A stretch of DNA of 47,825 bases from Hebobacterum sp964559435 (GTDB lineage Bacteria > Armatimonadota > Hebobacteria > Hebobacterales > Hebobacteraceae). The notes beneath the pieces were generated by a model, which worked only from the letters and a program-made list of their open reading frames with translations, was not told the origin of the DNA and did no database searches. Made by a program: the position numbers and the translations under genes. This document shows, in pieces, positions 16,733-24,925 of this stretch (positions are counted from its first letter, which is position 1; each line of letters begins with the position of its first letter). The stretch lies in contig CAZLHI010000024.1 of NCBI GenBank assembly GCA_964559435.1, forward strand, positions 1 through 47,825. The letters are read 5' to 3'.

Positions 16733-18015
16733 GCCTGCTCAGCCGCGCCCGGCGGCTGGCGTCGGCGGAGGTGGTGCGCAGCTTCGTCATCTATGGGGCC
16801 GGCGCCGGCTTTCTGAGCGGCATCTCCTTCTTCCTCATCCCCATCTATACTCGTGTGATCGCGCCCGAGGAGTACGGGCTGCTGGAACTGCTCAATACCG
16901 GAATCGCCATCCTCGGCACCCTTCTGCCCCTGGGGCTTAGGCAGACCTTCATCCTGGACTACTATCACCATCAGCCGGAGGAGCGTCCCAAGCTCGCGCT
17001 GAATGTGTCCGTGCTCTATGCTTTGACAGCAACTCCGATCACTCTTGCTCTGCTCGCTTTCAGCGGACCCATCAGCCGAGCGATCTTCCAGTCCCACGTA
17101 TCCTATGTGCTGGTCATAGCCGCGGCGCTTACTGCCTTTCTCGCCTTCTATCGCGCGATCTTCTTCAGCGCGCTGAGGATGGCACGCAAGCCACTGCCTT
17201 TGGTGTCTTTCCAGGTGGCAAGCGGGCTGGGAGTGGCCGCCCTCAACATCTACCTGGTGTACTATCGTAGACTCGGCATTGCCGCCATCATCGGCGTCAA
17301 TCTCGCGGCGGTCGTCGCGGGATGCATCGCAGCGGCGGCCTTCTACCTCATGAAGTCGGGCATCTTCCGCCTTGACCTGACGTGGGAGAAGACGAAGGCG
17401 TACTACCGGCTCGGTCTGCCTCTGATGCCGGCCGCGGTGGCGATCTGGATGCTCAGCGCGTCCGACCGGTGGGTGCTCACCGCCTACGGATACCAGACCC
17501 AGCTCGGGCTCTACTCGCTGGCGTACAAGTTCGGCACCCTCTACACGCTCCTGGTCATCCAGCCCTTCACCTCCGCCTACCAGCCCATCGTGTTCGCCTC
17601 TTACCGGGAGGACCTCGAGGCCGCGGAGAGACGAAACACTCGGATGCTGCGCCGCTACCTGTCCTTCTTCGTACCTCTAGTCATCGTTGGATTCCTGTTG
17701 GGAAGGCCGATCTTCCACGTGCTAGTAGGTCCCCAGTACTACGGTGCCTACGGCTACGTTCTGCCGATAGTGTTGGGTTACGTCTTCGTTGGCGCAGCCA
17801 GCATAGCGTTCAACCTCCCACTCTACCAGAAGAGGTCGGCAGCGGTCGCCAGTGTGCATGGGGCAGGCGCGCTGTTGAACGTCGCCGGCAACATCGCGCT
17901 AGTCAGATGGTACGGCGCGTGGGCCGCTGCCGTGATGACTCTTGCGTGCTTTACGGTGACCTTCGGGCTGGCGATGTGGCTGCGAAGGCGAGTCTGGTTG
18001 GAGACCGAGGAATGA
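16720..18015 (+). CDS. Polysaccharide flippase (Wzx/MATE-like)
   Basis: A 431-residue membrane protein with about 12-14 hydrophobic helices. The start AEVVRSFVIYGAGAGFLSGI, the IYTRVIAPEEYGLLELLNT motif and the later SASDRWVLTAYG are typical of the polysaccharide biosynthesis/oligosaccharide flippase family. It moves lipid-linked oligosaccharide across the inner membrane. ATG 16720 is chosen because family similarity starts there; the stop overlaps the next ATG in an ATGA. It lies within a four-gene translationally coupled operon: glycosyltransferase, flippase, methyltransferase, nuclease-like gene. Confidence 0.88.
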   Translation: MDPLSLLSRARRLASAEVVRSFVIYGAGAGFLSGISFFLIPIYTRVIAPEEYGLLELLNTGIAILGTLLPLGLRQTFILDYYHHQPEERPKLALNVSVLYALTATPITLALLAFSGPISRAIFQSHVSYVLVIAAALTAFLAFYRAIFFSALRMARKPLPLVSFQVASGLGVAALNIYLVYYRRLGIAAIIGVNLAAVVAGCIAAAAFYLMKSGIFRLDLTWEKTKAYYRLGLPLMPAAVAIWMLSASDRWVLTAYGYQTQLGLYSLAYKFGTLYTLLVIQPFTSAYQPIVFASYREDLEAAERRNTRMLRRYLSFFVPLVIVGFLLGRPIFHVLVGPQYYGAYGYVLPIVLGYVFVGAASIAFNLPLYQKRSAAVASVHGAGALLNVAGNIALVRWYGAWAAAVMTLACFTVTFGLAMWLRRRVWLETEE

Positions 18016-19004
18016 ACTCGGTGAAGCTGAAGGCGCGTAGCTGCCCGCTGTGCGGGTCAGACCAAGGCCGACGCGTCTTCTCGGATAGGAACCGCAGAGA
18101 GGGCCTCGCCTGCGCGGGTACCTACTTGCGCTGTGAGATGTGCGACATGATCTACCTGAACCCGATCCCAGATTTCGCCGATATGGAGTTCGAGGATTTC
18201 GACGCGGTGTACTCGGTGGGCCGGTCCCCTGTTCGCGTCGGCAGGCTCGGGCGTCTTGTGAGAGGTGGGCTGGCAAGGGCGGCCGCGATCTTCGATAGGA
18301 GCGCGCGGTACCACAGTCTTCCACGTTGGGAAGGCATCCGCTCGGACGGGCAGCGGCGCCGCATTCTCGATGTGGGGTGCTCGAACGGCTCCAAGCTCCG
18401 GGGGTTCGCCAAGAGAGGGTGGGAGGTACACGGCGTGGACGTCTTGCCGTCGGCTCTGGAGGTGGCTCAGCGAGCATTGCCGCAGGGGCGCTTCTACCTA
18501 GGACATGTGGAAGCAGTGGGGCTCCCGGCGGCGAGCTTTGACGCCATTCGGGCCGACGCGGTACTGGAACACGTTGAGGCCCCTGTCCGTTTCCTGAGGA
18601 ATCTCAAAGACTTGCTGAGACCCGAGGGCCTGCTCTTTCTGTACGTTCCCAACGGAGCACCGTTCTGCATGCGCTTCCTCAAGCGTGGGAGCGTCAACGC
18701 CTGGGTGCCGTTCCACGTTAACCTCTTCACGCCGGCGACGATCCGAGCTTGCCTGTCGCAAGCAGGCCTCGCCGCGGTCGCGATCAGCCACAACACCCCG
18801 ACCAACTGGCTTCTCCTGACTGCCAGGCAATGGCTTTCCATCCTGCGAGGCCGCGATTCGTTCTCCATCCGACTTTCGCCTTGGGCTGTAGGCCTGGCGG
18901 CCCCTCTTCTCTTCCCCTTCGCGACCGCGCTCGACCTCGCCTGGCTCGGCGAGGAGCTTGTGGTAACTGCACGAAAGCCTGCTTCACCCCAGGGCGCCCC
19001 ATGA
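18012..19004 (+). CDS. SAM-dependent methyltransferase with N-terminal zinc ribbon
   Basis: A 330-residue protein. CPLCGS and CEMCDMIYLNP provide four cysteines of an N-terminal zinc ribbon, followed by the class I methyltransferase core: RILDVGCSNGSKLRGFAKRG (motif I), VHGVDVLPSALEVA, IRADAVLEHVEAP and LLRPEGLLFLYVPN. This arrangement is common in glycan-locus methyltransferases that modify sugars. The C-terminal ~70 residues contain a hydrophobic stretch (LAAPLLFPFATALDLAWL). The start ATG 18012 overlaps the flippase stop (ATGA), and its stop overlaps the next gene the same way. Confidence 0.87.
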   Translation: MNSVKLKARSCPLCGSDQGRRVFSDRNRREGLACAGTYLRCEMCDMIYLNPIPDFADMEFEDFDAVYSVGRSPVRVGRLGRLVRGGLARAAAIFDRSARYHSLPRWEGIRSDGQRRRILDVGCSNGSKLRGFAKRGWEVHGVDVLPSALEVAQRALPQGRFYLGHVEAVGLPAASFDAIRADAVLEHVEAPVRFLRNLKDLLRPEGLLFLYVPNGAPFCMRFLKRGSVNAWVPFHVNLFTPATIRACLSQAGLAAVAISHNTPTNWLLLTARQWLSILRGRDSFSIRLSPWAVGLAAPLLFPFATALDLAWLGEELVVTARKPASPQGAP

Positions 19005-19663
19005 GCCGGTGCGTGGGAGATCGGTTCGGATGCCCGACCTCAGAATGGGAATGCCAGCTTTCGAAACTGGACGAGTACCAGGACCGACTGCCGTACGCGT
19101 GCGAGACCGAACTACTTCAGTACTTGAGGCTACACCCGGCCTCGTGGCATGCACTGGACCCGAAGCAGATGGAGTTGCTGGTTGCCGAGGTCTTCCGGGC
19201 CAACTACCGCCCTAGTGAGGTTCTCCACGTTGGCCGTCCGGATGATGGCGGAGTCGATGTGATCTTCGTTGATTCAGACAGGGGCAAGTGGCTGGTACAA
19301 GTGAAGAGCCATGCATATAGCAGTGCTTCGGAGGGAGTTGGGAGGATCCGGAACTTGCTGGGAGCCATTCTCCTCGAGGGGGCACTGCGTGGAGTCGTTG
19401 TGCCAAACGCTGACCATTTCACCTACCGCGCATGCGAAGCTGCTGGCAGGGCTCAGGAGAAGGGCTACACGATCAGACTCATAGACAAAGGGAAACTGAA
19501 CCGGATGCTTGACCCGCTCCTGCCATGTGGGTGCTGGCGACAGTTCGTGAGAAGGCGTCGTCCGGATTGGCTGAGGCGATTCGGCGCTGAGTGGCCCAAC
19601 CCCGATCAGTTGACGCTGAACGGATGCTGGCTCGGAACGCGGCATGCGCCCTTCTTGGGTTGA
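19001..19663 (+). CDS. Mrr-like restriction-endonuclease-fold protein
   Basis: A 220-residue protein. The central ~110 residues fit the Mrr catalytic domain of the PD-(D/E)XK superfamily: LDPKQMELLVAEVFRA with the family's helix-1 glutamate, then DDGGVDVIF and KWLVQVKSH giving the D...QxK catalytic pair, then VGRIRNLLGAILLEGALRGV. Mrr-like enzymes cut modified or foreign DNA. No DNA-binding domain of known type is obvious on either side; the C-terminus is basic and Trp-rich. It starts at ATG 19001, overlapping the methyltransferase stop in an ATGA, so it is translated with the polysaccharide operon, an odd place for a nuclease. The catalytic residues look intact. Confidence 0.75.
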   Translation: MSRCVGDRFGCPTSEWECQLSKLDEYQDRLPYACETELLQYLRLHPASWHALDPKQMELLVAEVFRANYRPSEVLHVGRPDDGGVDVIFVDSDRGKWLVQVKSHAYSSASEGVGRIRNLLGAILLEGALRGVVVPNADHFTYRACEAAGRAQEKGYTIRLIDKGKLNRMLDPLLPCGCWRQFVRRRRPDWLRRFGAEWPNPDQLTLNGCWLGTRHAPFLG

Positions 19664-19734
19664 GCCTTCTTGCCCTCTAGCTATCTCCCCCGAGTCGCTA
19701 GCGTAGCATTTCGCCCGCTGGCTCATGCTGTCTC

Positions 19735-20095
19735 CTAGCCACGGATGGTTTCATACATCGCCACCATTTCCTGCACTGGGGTGTTCGGCATCAGCCACTG
19801 ATCGCGGCCGGCGACGTGGCCGGTGGGGCAGGAGGCGCGAGTAGTGTGCGTACTCCCGGCGGGCACTTCGGCAGGCGCGGCGCGGGGAAGATGGGTATGG
19901 GCGCCAATGCCGCCGCAAGAGGCGATTTAGTCGCCGAATCGCTCCGCCACCATCTGAGGCGCCACCGCCATCGAGACTTGAACGGGGTCAAACACATCGA
20001 TGCCGCAGGCGATGACGTCGGGGATGAGCTTGGCCACGGCCCCCGACGGGTGTAACATCACGTCCAGCCCAAAGCTGCGGGCATACCCGGTGTGC
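19735..20095 (-). pseudogene. Decayed URO-D-like (uroporphyrinogen decarboxylase family) fragment
   Basis: The minus strand reads LDVMLHPSGAVAKLIPDVIA followed by CGIDVFDPVQVSM, like the metal-site region of URO-D-family proteins (HSCG-V, then G-D-LNPVQ). After a premature stop near 19927, a shifted frame gives GGIGAHTHLPRAAPAEV. A further frame gives NTPVQEMVAMYETIRG and a stop at 19735-19737, matching the family's C-terminus. At least one stop and one frameshift separate the pieces and the N-terminal two thirds are missing. The family includes corrinoid methyltransferases as well as haem enzymes, so no original role can be given. Confidence 0.6.
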
Positions 20096-20177
20096 TCGTG
20101 AGGTGAGGTCGGAGGAAGCGTCGGAAGACCCCGGGACTCGGTACTTTGGCGCACAAGAGACGGCTATGCGCCGCATA

Positions 20178-20591
20178 CTACTGGCGGCCGTCCACGTTAC
20201 ACGCCCGCCGTCGCTTCTCCCAATCCAGCGGGAGGCGGAAGAGCTTCTCGAGCGATATGCCGCTGGGCTCGGTGCCTTCGAGGATGGCTTCGGTGATGTC
20301 GGGGGCGAGGAGGGTGAGGCGGAGGAGGCGGGCGACGTAGGAGTTGTCCATGCCTAATGCACCTGACAGCTCTCGGATGGTGCCGTAGCGTCCCGATTCG
20401 AGCAGGGCCCGCCAGCGATGCGCTCGGGCGAGAGTCAGCGCCAGCGGCACCTGGGCGCCGGTCGAAGCCGCGACCCTCGAGTTGGTGGACGAGTCGACCT
20501 CCTTGCGGCCTCCGCGCCGCTTCAGCGTCAGCGGTACGGTCACTACGACATCATCCCCGTGCGCGGCGATCCTGCTATGATCACGTCTCAT
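20178..20591 (-). CDS. Small recombinase-associated helix-turn-helix-like protein
   Basis: A 137-residue protein overlapping the recombinase 3' end by 11 bases. It has VVVTVPLTLKRRGGRKEV, then ARAHRWRALLESGRYGTIRE and LSGALGMDNSYVARLLRLTL followed by LAPDITEAILEG. The second half resembles an HTH: an N-SYVARLLRL recognition helix like that of ParB-family DNA-binding segments. Small proteins of this kind commonly follow large serine recombinases in DUF2924 cassettes, so it is probably a recombination accessory factor or regulator. The start ATG 20591 was chosen; the open frame extends further upstream inside the recombinase gene but is not protein-like there. Confidence 0.72.
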   Translation of the reverse strand: MRRDHSRIAAHGDDVVVTVPLTLKRRGGRKEVDSSTNSRVAASTGAQVPLALTLARAHRWRALLESGRYGTIRELSGALGMDNSYVARLLRLTLLAPDITEAILEGTEPSGISLEKLFRLPLDWEKRRRACNVDGRQ

Positions 20592-21930
20592 CTGTCTGCT
20601 CTCCTTCCTGCTGCCGCAGCTGCGGGTCCACGGAAAGCGCTCCGAAGCTCCCCGGGTTGACGAGCAGCTCGGCCCGGTCCGGGTAGACATCGACGCGACG
20701 CACGAGCAAGCGCACGATGCGCTCTTGTTCGGCCGGAGAGAGCTGATCCCAGGTCTCGTCAACTGCCGCAAGCGATCGCAGCTGCATCGCCTTCCTCCTG
20801 GCAGGTGGGAGCGCCTTCAACAACTCCTGGGGTTGCCGAAGGAGGCTTCGCAGCTGCGTGACCACGGCCTGCTCGATCTCCCCGGCCGGCAGCAGGCGTG
20901 TCGGGCAAGCGGCGCGGCCCTGTTTGGACGCATGAACGCACCGGTAGTATCGGTATCGCTTGTTCGGCTTGGTGCTGAAGCTCGGCCCCACGGCGCACCC
21001 GCAGTGGCCGCAACGCAGGATGCCCCGCAGCATCGCCGTGGTCTTTGTCCGCGTCCGCGCGCTTCTGACGTTATGGTTCTCAGCCAGGATGTCGTGGGCA
21101 CTCTCCCATAGCTCGCGGGACACGATCGCCTCCTGCTCGCCCGGGTAGCGGTCGCTGTTGTGACGCACCTCGCCGAGGTAGAGGGGATTGTTGAGCATGC
21201 GGTACAGGTGGGCTCTATTCCAGGGCGTGCCGGGTCGGACGATCCCCTTCTTGCTCGTCCAGGCCTTGGTGCGGTAGCCCTGGGCATTCAGCTCCTCTGC
21301 CACCCTGGTAGTGGAGCCGATCTCGACGAAGCGCTGGAAGACATGGCGGACCAGCCGCGCCTCCTCTTGGTTGACGATGAGCCGCTTGCGCCCGCGGTCG
21401 ACATCGTAGCCGTACACCGGCACTCCACCGATGTACTTGCCCTTGCGCCTGGTAGCGGCGAGCTTGTCCCGGATGCGCTCGCTGATGATCTCTCGCTCGA
21501 ACTGGGCGAAGGAAAGCAGCACGTTCAGGACCAGCCGGCCCATGGAGTTGGTGGTGTTGAACTGCTGGGTCACCGATACGAACGAGACCCCCTTCTGCTC
21601 GAAGATCTCGATCACTCGGGTGAAGTCGAGCAGCGATCGTGACAGGCGGTCAACCTTGTAGACCACGACGCAGTCGATGTTCCCGGCCTCGACGTTGGCC
21701 AGAAGTCGCTGAAGAGCGGGCCGCTCCAGATTCCCGCCCGAGTAGCCGCCGTCGTCGTAACGCTCGGGTAGGACTATCCAGCCCTCCTCGCGCTGTGAGG
21801 CGATGTAGGCCTCGGCGGACTCGCGCTGGGCGTCGAGGGTGTTGAACTCGGTGTCGAGGTTCTCGTCAGTGCTCTTGCGGGTGTAGATGGCGCAGCGGAC
21901 GCGAGGGACGGCCTTGCGCTTCTTGCTCAT
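20581..21930 (-). CDS. Large serine recombinase
   Basis: A 449-residue site-specific recombinase. The N-terminal resolvase domain contains CAIYTRKST with the catalytic serine at S20, then RYDDGGYSGGNLERPALQRL and VYKVDRLSRSLLDF. The recombinase domain follows (GVPVYGYDVDRGRKRL and NNPLYLGEVRH), then a zinc ribbon (LRCGHCGCAVG, paired with YYRCVHA...ACP). The C-terminal helical end lacks the long coiled coil of phage integrases. It catalyses strand exchange at short att sites through a Ser-DNA intermediate. It lies between a DUF2924 gene and a small accessory gene, all overlapping by a few bases in one operon. All motifs look intact. Confidence 0.92.
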   Translation of the reverse strand: MSKKRKAVPRVRCAIYTRKSTDENLDTEFNTLDAQRESAEAYIASQREEGWIVLPERYDDGGYSGGNLERPALQRLLANVEAGNIDCVVVYKVDRLSRSLLDFTRVIEIFEQKGVSFVSVTQQFNTTNSMGRLVLNVLLSFAQFEREIISERIRDKLAATRRKGKYIGGVPVYGYDVDRGRKRLIVNQEEARLVRHVFQRFVEIGSTTRVAEELNAQGYRTKAWTSKKGIVRPGTPWNRAHLYRMLNNPLYLGEVRHNSDRYPGEQEAIVSRELWESAHDILAENHNVRSARTRTKTTAMLRGILRCGHCGCAVGPSFSTKPNKRYRYYRCVHASKQGRAACPTRLLPAGEIEQAVVTQLRSLLRQPQELLKALPPARRKAMQLRSLAAVDETWDQLSPAEQERIVRLLVRRVDVYPDRAELLVNPGSFGALSVDPQLRQQEGEQTDET

Positions 21931-22388
21931 TGGTGCCCCTTCTTCACGCGCAGCCCGAAGAAGGCGGGTCCGTTCCAGCGCGTGCCGGTGATCAGCCTGG
22001 CGATGGCGGACAGCGAGGAGAACCGCTCACCGCGGTACTCGAATCCGCCCTTCACCACCGTTACCTCATGGCGGCCGCCATCCCATTCGCGCACCAGTCG
22101 GGTGCCGATGAGGAGTCTGCGATATCCCGGGCCGCCATTCCGTCGCCGGCGTATGCGGCCGAGCTTGTCGCAGCCAGCGTCGTCGAGTATGGCGTCCATG
22201 TCTGCGAGAAGGGATGGGCTCAGGCCGCCGTGCGCCAGTTCTTGGATTCGGTAGGCGAGACGGCTGACGAGGAAGCTCCGGCTGTACTGGGGTGGATCGG
22301 TGCCGACCAGATCGCGCCAGCGCTGCTTCAGGTCCGGCATCGACAGGCGCCGCAGCTCGGTAAGCTGGGATCGTGGTTCAGTGCTCAT
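21927..22388 (-). CDS. DUF2924 protein of the recombinase cassette
   Basis: A 153-residue protein beginning MSTEPRSQLTELRRLSMPDL. LKQRWRDLVGTDPPQYSRSF and LVSRLAYRIQELAHGGLS are typical of DUF2924, and GTRLVREWDGGRHEVTVVKG with FEYRGERFSSLSAIARLITG is the conserved C-terminal domain with GTRWNGPAFFGL. Function is unknown, but the family is almost always found directly upstream of serine recombinases in mobile islands. ATG 22388 is preceded by AGGAGA and chosen over a start 12 codons upstream. Its stop overlaps the recombinase start. Confidence 0.85.
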   Translation of the reverse strand: MSTEPRSQLTELRRLSMPDLKQRWRDLVGTDPPQYSRSFLVSRLAYRIQELAHGGLSPSLLADMDAILDDAGCDKLGRIRRRRNGGPGYRRLLIGTRLVREWDGGRHEVTVVKGGFEYRGERFSSLSAIARLITGTRWNGPAFFGLRVKKGHQ

Positions 22389-22912
22389 GTGTCTGTTTCT
22401 CCTACGCGGATTGAGGTGACACATGAATCACTCAGGTCTGGAGAAACATCAAGTCCTTTCTTCTCCCGTCCGTGGGCGGCACAGCGCCTCACAGGGGGAC
22501 GGTCTTGGGGTCTGGCCCGAAGACCCGGATGGCCCGGGATGACGGTGGGAGTCGGGACGCCCCAGACAGCAGGCCGCCTCCTCAAGCCGCTCGGCCGGGG
22601 ACATCACCTCGGGGCTTGGACGTCGTGGCTCGCCCGAGACGGGCGAAGCAGGCTCCGGTAGGCGAGGCATGGGTGCTCTCCTCCGGACCGTTACATACGG
22701 GAAGGAGGTCGAAGACGTCGGTGTCCCGGCCCTGCGATGTCTGGAACGGTGTGGACTGATGAGCTACGTCGGAGGCCCGTAGAACCCGCGGATCGAGTGC
22801 GCGTGCAGCATTTTCCTGAAGCCTGCCAGGGCTCACTCTACAGGAAAGTCAGCAAGACAGGTCAAGTAGACTACGGTCATCTCATGATATTCTCCTCACA
22901 AGAGGTGAGAGC
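22389..22912. other. Intergenic region with possible decayed cassette gene
   Basis: No intact gene is evident. On the minus strand a short frame reads MSPAERLEEAACCLGR (near 22600) and a different frame ends GLDVSPDLSDSCV, both weakly like the small SPDDR-type protein that often precedes DUF2924 in recombinase cassettes. This would be a frameshifted remnant, and the assignment is weak. Directly before the AraC-type gene the sequence is AT-richer and probably holds its promoter, but I see no clear -35/-10 pair. Confidence 0.3.
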
Positions 22913-23908
22913 ATGGATGGTTCGGGGAAGAGGAAGGCTGTCCAGCGGATGAAGGATTACGTGGAGGAGCATATTGCAGAAAAGATCACGCTCCGCATGC
23001 TTGCCGACGCTGCAGGCTACTCGCCCTGGCACGCGGAAAGAGTCTTCAAGGAACTGACTGGACAAACGCCGTTCGAGTATGTGCGAGAGGTTCGATTGTC
23101 GCAGGCGGCGGCTCGATTGCGGGATACGGACGCGAAGATCATTGATGTGGCCCTTGACTTCGTGTTCGGCTCCCACGAAGGGTTCACACGAGCCTTCTCC
23201 AAGCAGTTCGGGATAACGCCACAGCACTTCCGCAAGCACGCGCCGCCGATCAAGTTCCTCCTCCCCGAGCAGGTCCGTGGTTATCACCTTACTTTACAGA
23301 AAGGAGCGAACACCATGCCTGAGGATTGGAGCACCTTCGTCGAAGTCATCCACCGTCCCGTTTTCGTGCAAGTGATCGACCGTCCTGCGAGAAAGCTGAT
23401 TCTGAAGCGAGGTGTGAAGGCCACCCACTACTACGAGTACTGCGACGAAGTGGGCGGCGAGGAGGCGTGGGAGGTGGAAGTGTGGGAGGTGCTTTGCGGT
23501 ATCAAGGAAGCCCTCTATGAGCCTATAGGCATGTGGATGCCCGAGAATCTGCGGCCGCCCGGAACGTCGTTGTACACCCAGGGCGTTGAGGTGCCGGCTG
23601 ACTATGCCGGCGAGATCCCCGAGGGCTTTGAGATCATAGACCTTCCGCCCTGCAAGATGATGGTTTTCCAGGGGCCGCCGACCGAGGGAGAGCCGTCCGG
23701 GAATCTGATACGTCACGCGATGGACATCTACGACCCGAATACCTACGGGTTCGAATGGGCTGACGAAGACGGGCCAAGGTTCCAACTGGCACCGATGGGA
23801 TACCGGGGATACATCGAGGCAAGACCGGTAAGACAGCTCAACGTGAAGTCACAGAAAGATTGGCGCGGAAGGCCGCTGCTGTCGGGATTGGGGCCCAGAC
23901 AGGGGTAG
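22913..23908 (+). CDS. AraC-family regulator with C-terminal ligand-binding-like domain
   Basis: A 331-residue regulator. The first ~110 residues are the AraC/XylS double HTH: MKDYVEEHIAEKITLRMLAD, AAGYSPWHAERVFKELTGQT, PFEYVREVRLSQAAARLRDT, IIDVALDFVFGSHEGFTRAF and FGITPQHFRKH. The rest resembles the GyrI-like/SOUL-type effector domain found in Rob- and TipAS-type regulators (ARKLILKRGVKA, then ETPP-like loops and a G-E-IPEGFEIIDLPPC segment). It probably senses a small ligand. The start ATG 22913 has AAGAGGTGA nine bases upstream. It stands alone between the recombinase cassette and ssrA; targets are unknown. Confidence 0.85.
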   Translation: MDGSGKRKAVQRMKDYVEEHIAEKITLRMLADAAGYSPWHAERVFKELTGQTPFEYVREVRLSQAAARLRDTDAKIIDVALDFVFGSHEGFTRAFSKQFGITPQHFRKHAPPIKFLLPEQVRGYHLTLQKGANTMPEDWSTFVEVIHRPVFVQVIDRPARKLILKRGVKATHYYEYCDEVGGEEAWEVEVWEVLCGIKEALYEPIGMWMPENLRPPGTSLYTQGVEVPADYAGEIPEGFEIIDLPPCKMMVFQGPPTEGEPSGNLIRHAMDIYDPNTYGFEWADEDGPRFQLAPMGYRGYIEARPVRQLNVKSQKDWRGRPLLSGLGPRQG

Positions 23909-24372
23909 CTCAACGTGGAGTGAGCTGCGGGATACTGGGTGACATACCCACAGGAGTTCGGAAGCGCCGAGTCCTACTCCGAACTCCCCTCTCAAAACGC
24001 GAAAAGGCCGTGCCGAAAGAACAAGCGTTCTCCTTGCTTTCTCTGAATGTGGACGAGGTGGCCGAAGTCCAATGGTATCAGAGAAAGAGAGGCCGAGAAG
24101 GCCGTTTCAGGCGGAATTCGGGGGGTAAACAGGGATAGCTCGTCCACATCTTGCCGGAGGTGCGAAACGCTCAGGACTGCGCCAGAGACGCCAGGAGAAG
24201 CGCAGAAGCGCCCTCGTCTGAGAGCGCCTGAAAACGTAGAGAGACGGTTTGAGACCGAGAGCATGGTGGTGTGAAGAGACCACCAATCGGCGAGAGAGCA
24301 TGGTGTGGACGGGTGGCCGAAGTCAGGTAACTCGTGTGAGCGATCAGACCTGAGTTCGATCATAGGTCTGTT
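23909..24372. other. Structured noncoding region before the ssrA 3' end
   Basis: No protein-like frame is seen. It holds two perfect 10-bp inverted repeats: GGAGTTCGGA/TCCGAACTCC (23953-23987) and CTTTCTCTGA/TCAGAGAAAG (24037-24087). It also has a near-exact ~20-base direct repeat containing GTGGCCGAAGTC (about 24049-24070 and 24305-24326), two GAGAGCATGGTG copies (24257-24268 and 24295-24306), and CAGACCT/AGGTCTG (24346-24371). It may be an RNA, a remnant or an att region; no assignment is made. Confidence 0.4.
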
Positions 24373-24777
24373 TGGTGGAGGCGGTGGGAATCGAACCCAC
24401 GTCCGATGGACAGTCCTCGCAAGACACTACGAGCGTAGCCTGCGTTTAGCTTCGCCCGGCGCAAGCCCGCAGGCGGGCCTCTCGCCGGACTAGTTCGTTA
24501 GCGTTCTCCCCTCACCCCTACGAACCTCAGGGTTCCGGGCAAGCTAGCTTTGTTTACGCCCAAGTCCCTGAGTCGCCTTCCGGCGACCGGGATGGCGGTC
24601 CCTCGCGGGACCTAGCCACCGACCGTGCTAGCCCGGTCGGGAGGACGTCGCCACTACTTAAGCGGCGAGTGCCAGCTGTGTAGAGTTGGCAGTTATAGGG
24701 TTGCGCGTTTTGTCGAGATCACGCGACTCGGCTCGCGTCTTGCGGCTCTCGATCCATCGTCGAAGCCGTTCGCCCCC
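24373..24777 (-). ncRNA. ssrA: tmRNA (ssrA), tag ANSTQLALAA
   Basis: The transcript is 405 bases. The 5' end GGGGGCGAACGGCTTCGACG is the usual tmRNA start and pairs with the 3' CGCCTCC; the T arm GTGGGTTCGATTCCCAC and an encoded CCA follow at the 3' end. The tag frame on the minus strand (24658-24690) reads GCC AAC TCT ACA CAG CTG GCA CTC GCC GCT TAA, giving ANSTQLALAA, with the LAA protease signal. With SmpB it rescues stalled ribosomes and marks nascent proteins for degradation. Its gene has a near-consensus promoter and lies 1.5 kb from smpB. The 3' end borders the recombinase island. Confidence 0.95.
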
Positions 24778-24796
24778 ATCAACTGCTGGCACTCAT

Positions 24797-24826
24797 ATTG
24801 TACCCGATTCCCGCATCCCGGGTCAA
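24797..24826 (-). promoter_or_regulatory. Promoter of ssrA
   Basis: On the coding strand TTGACC (24826-24821) and TACAAT (24802-24797) lie 18 bases apart. The -10 box ends 19 bases before the tmRNA 5' end, matching the tRNA-Ser promoter. Confidence 0.75.
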
Positions 24827-24925
24827 CGAGGGTTCCGCTCTGTTGGTGCTAACCCGCGCCACTACAGGAGAGAGCCGGGCACGCCCCGAAATCGCCCTCA
24901 CTGCCCCCCAGGAGCGGCGACAGCC

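Noticed and set aside
17382..18011. N-terminal extension of the zinc-ribbon methyltransferase over the flippase gene
   Set aside because: It is the shadow of the flippase in another frame. The ATGA overlap at 18012 is the clear start.
24303..24366. A tRNA-like look (GTGGCCGAAGT, then GTTCGATC) just beside ssrA
   Set aside because: No acceptor stem partner or anticodon arm forms; only fragments resemble a tRNA.
24686..24925. N-terminal extension of the hydrolase into ssrA
   Set aside because: The extension overlaps the tmRNA and its promoter and is not protein-like. GTG 24926 has an AGGAG.
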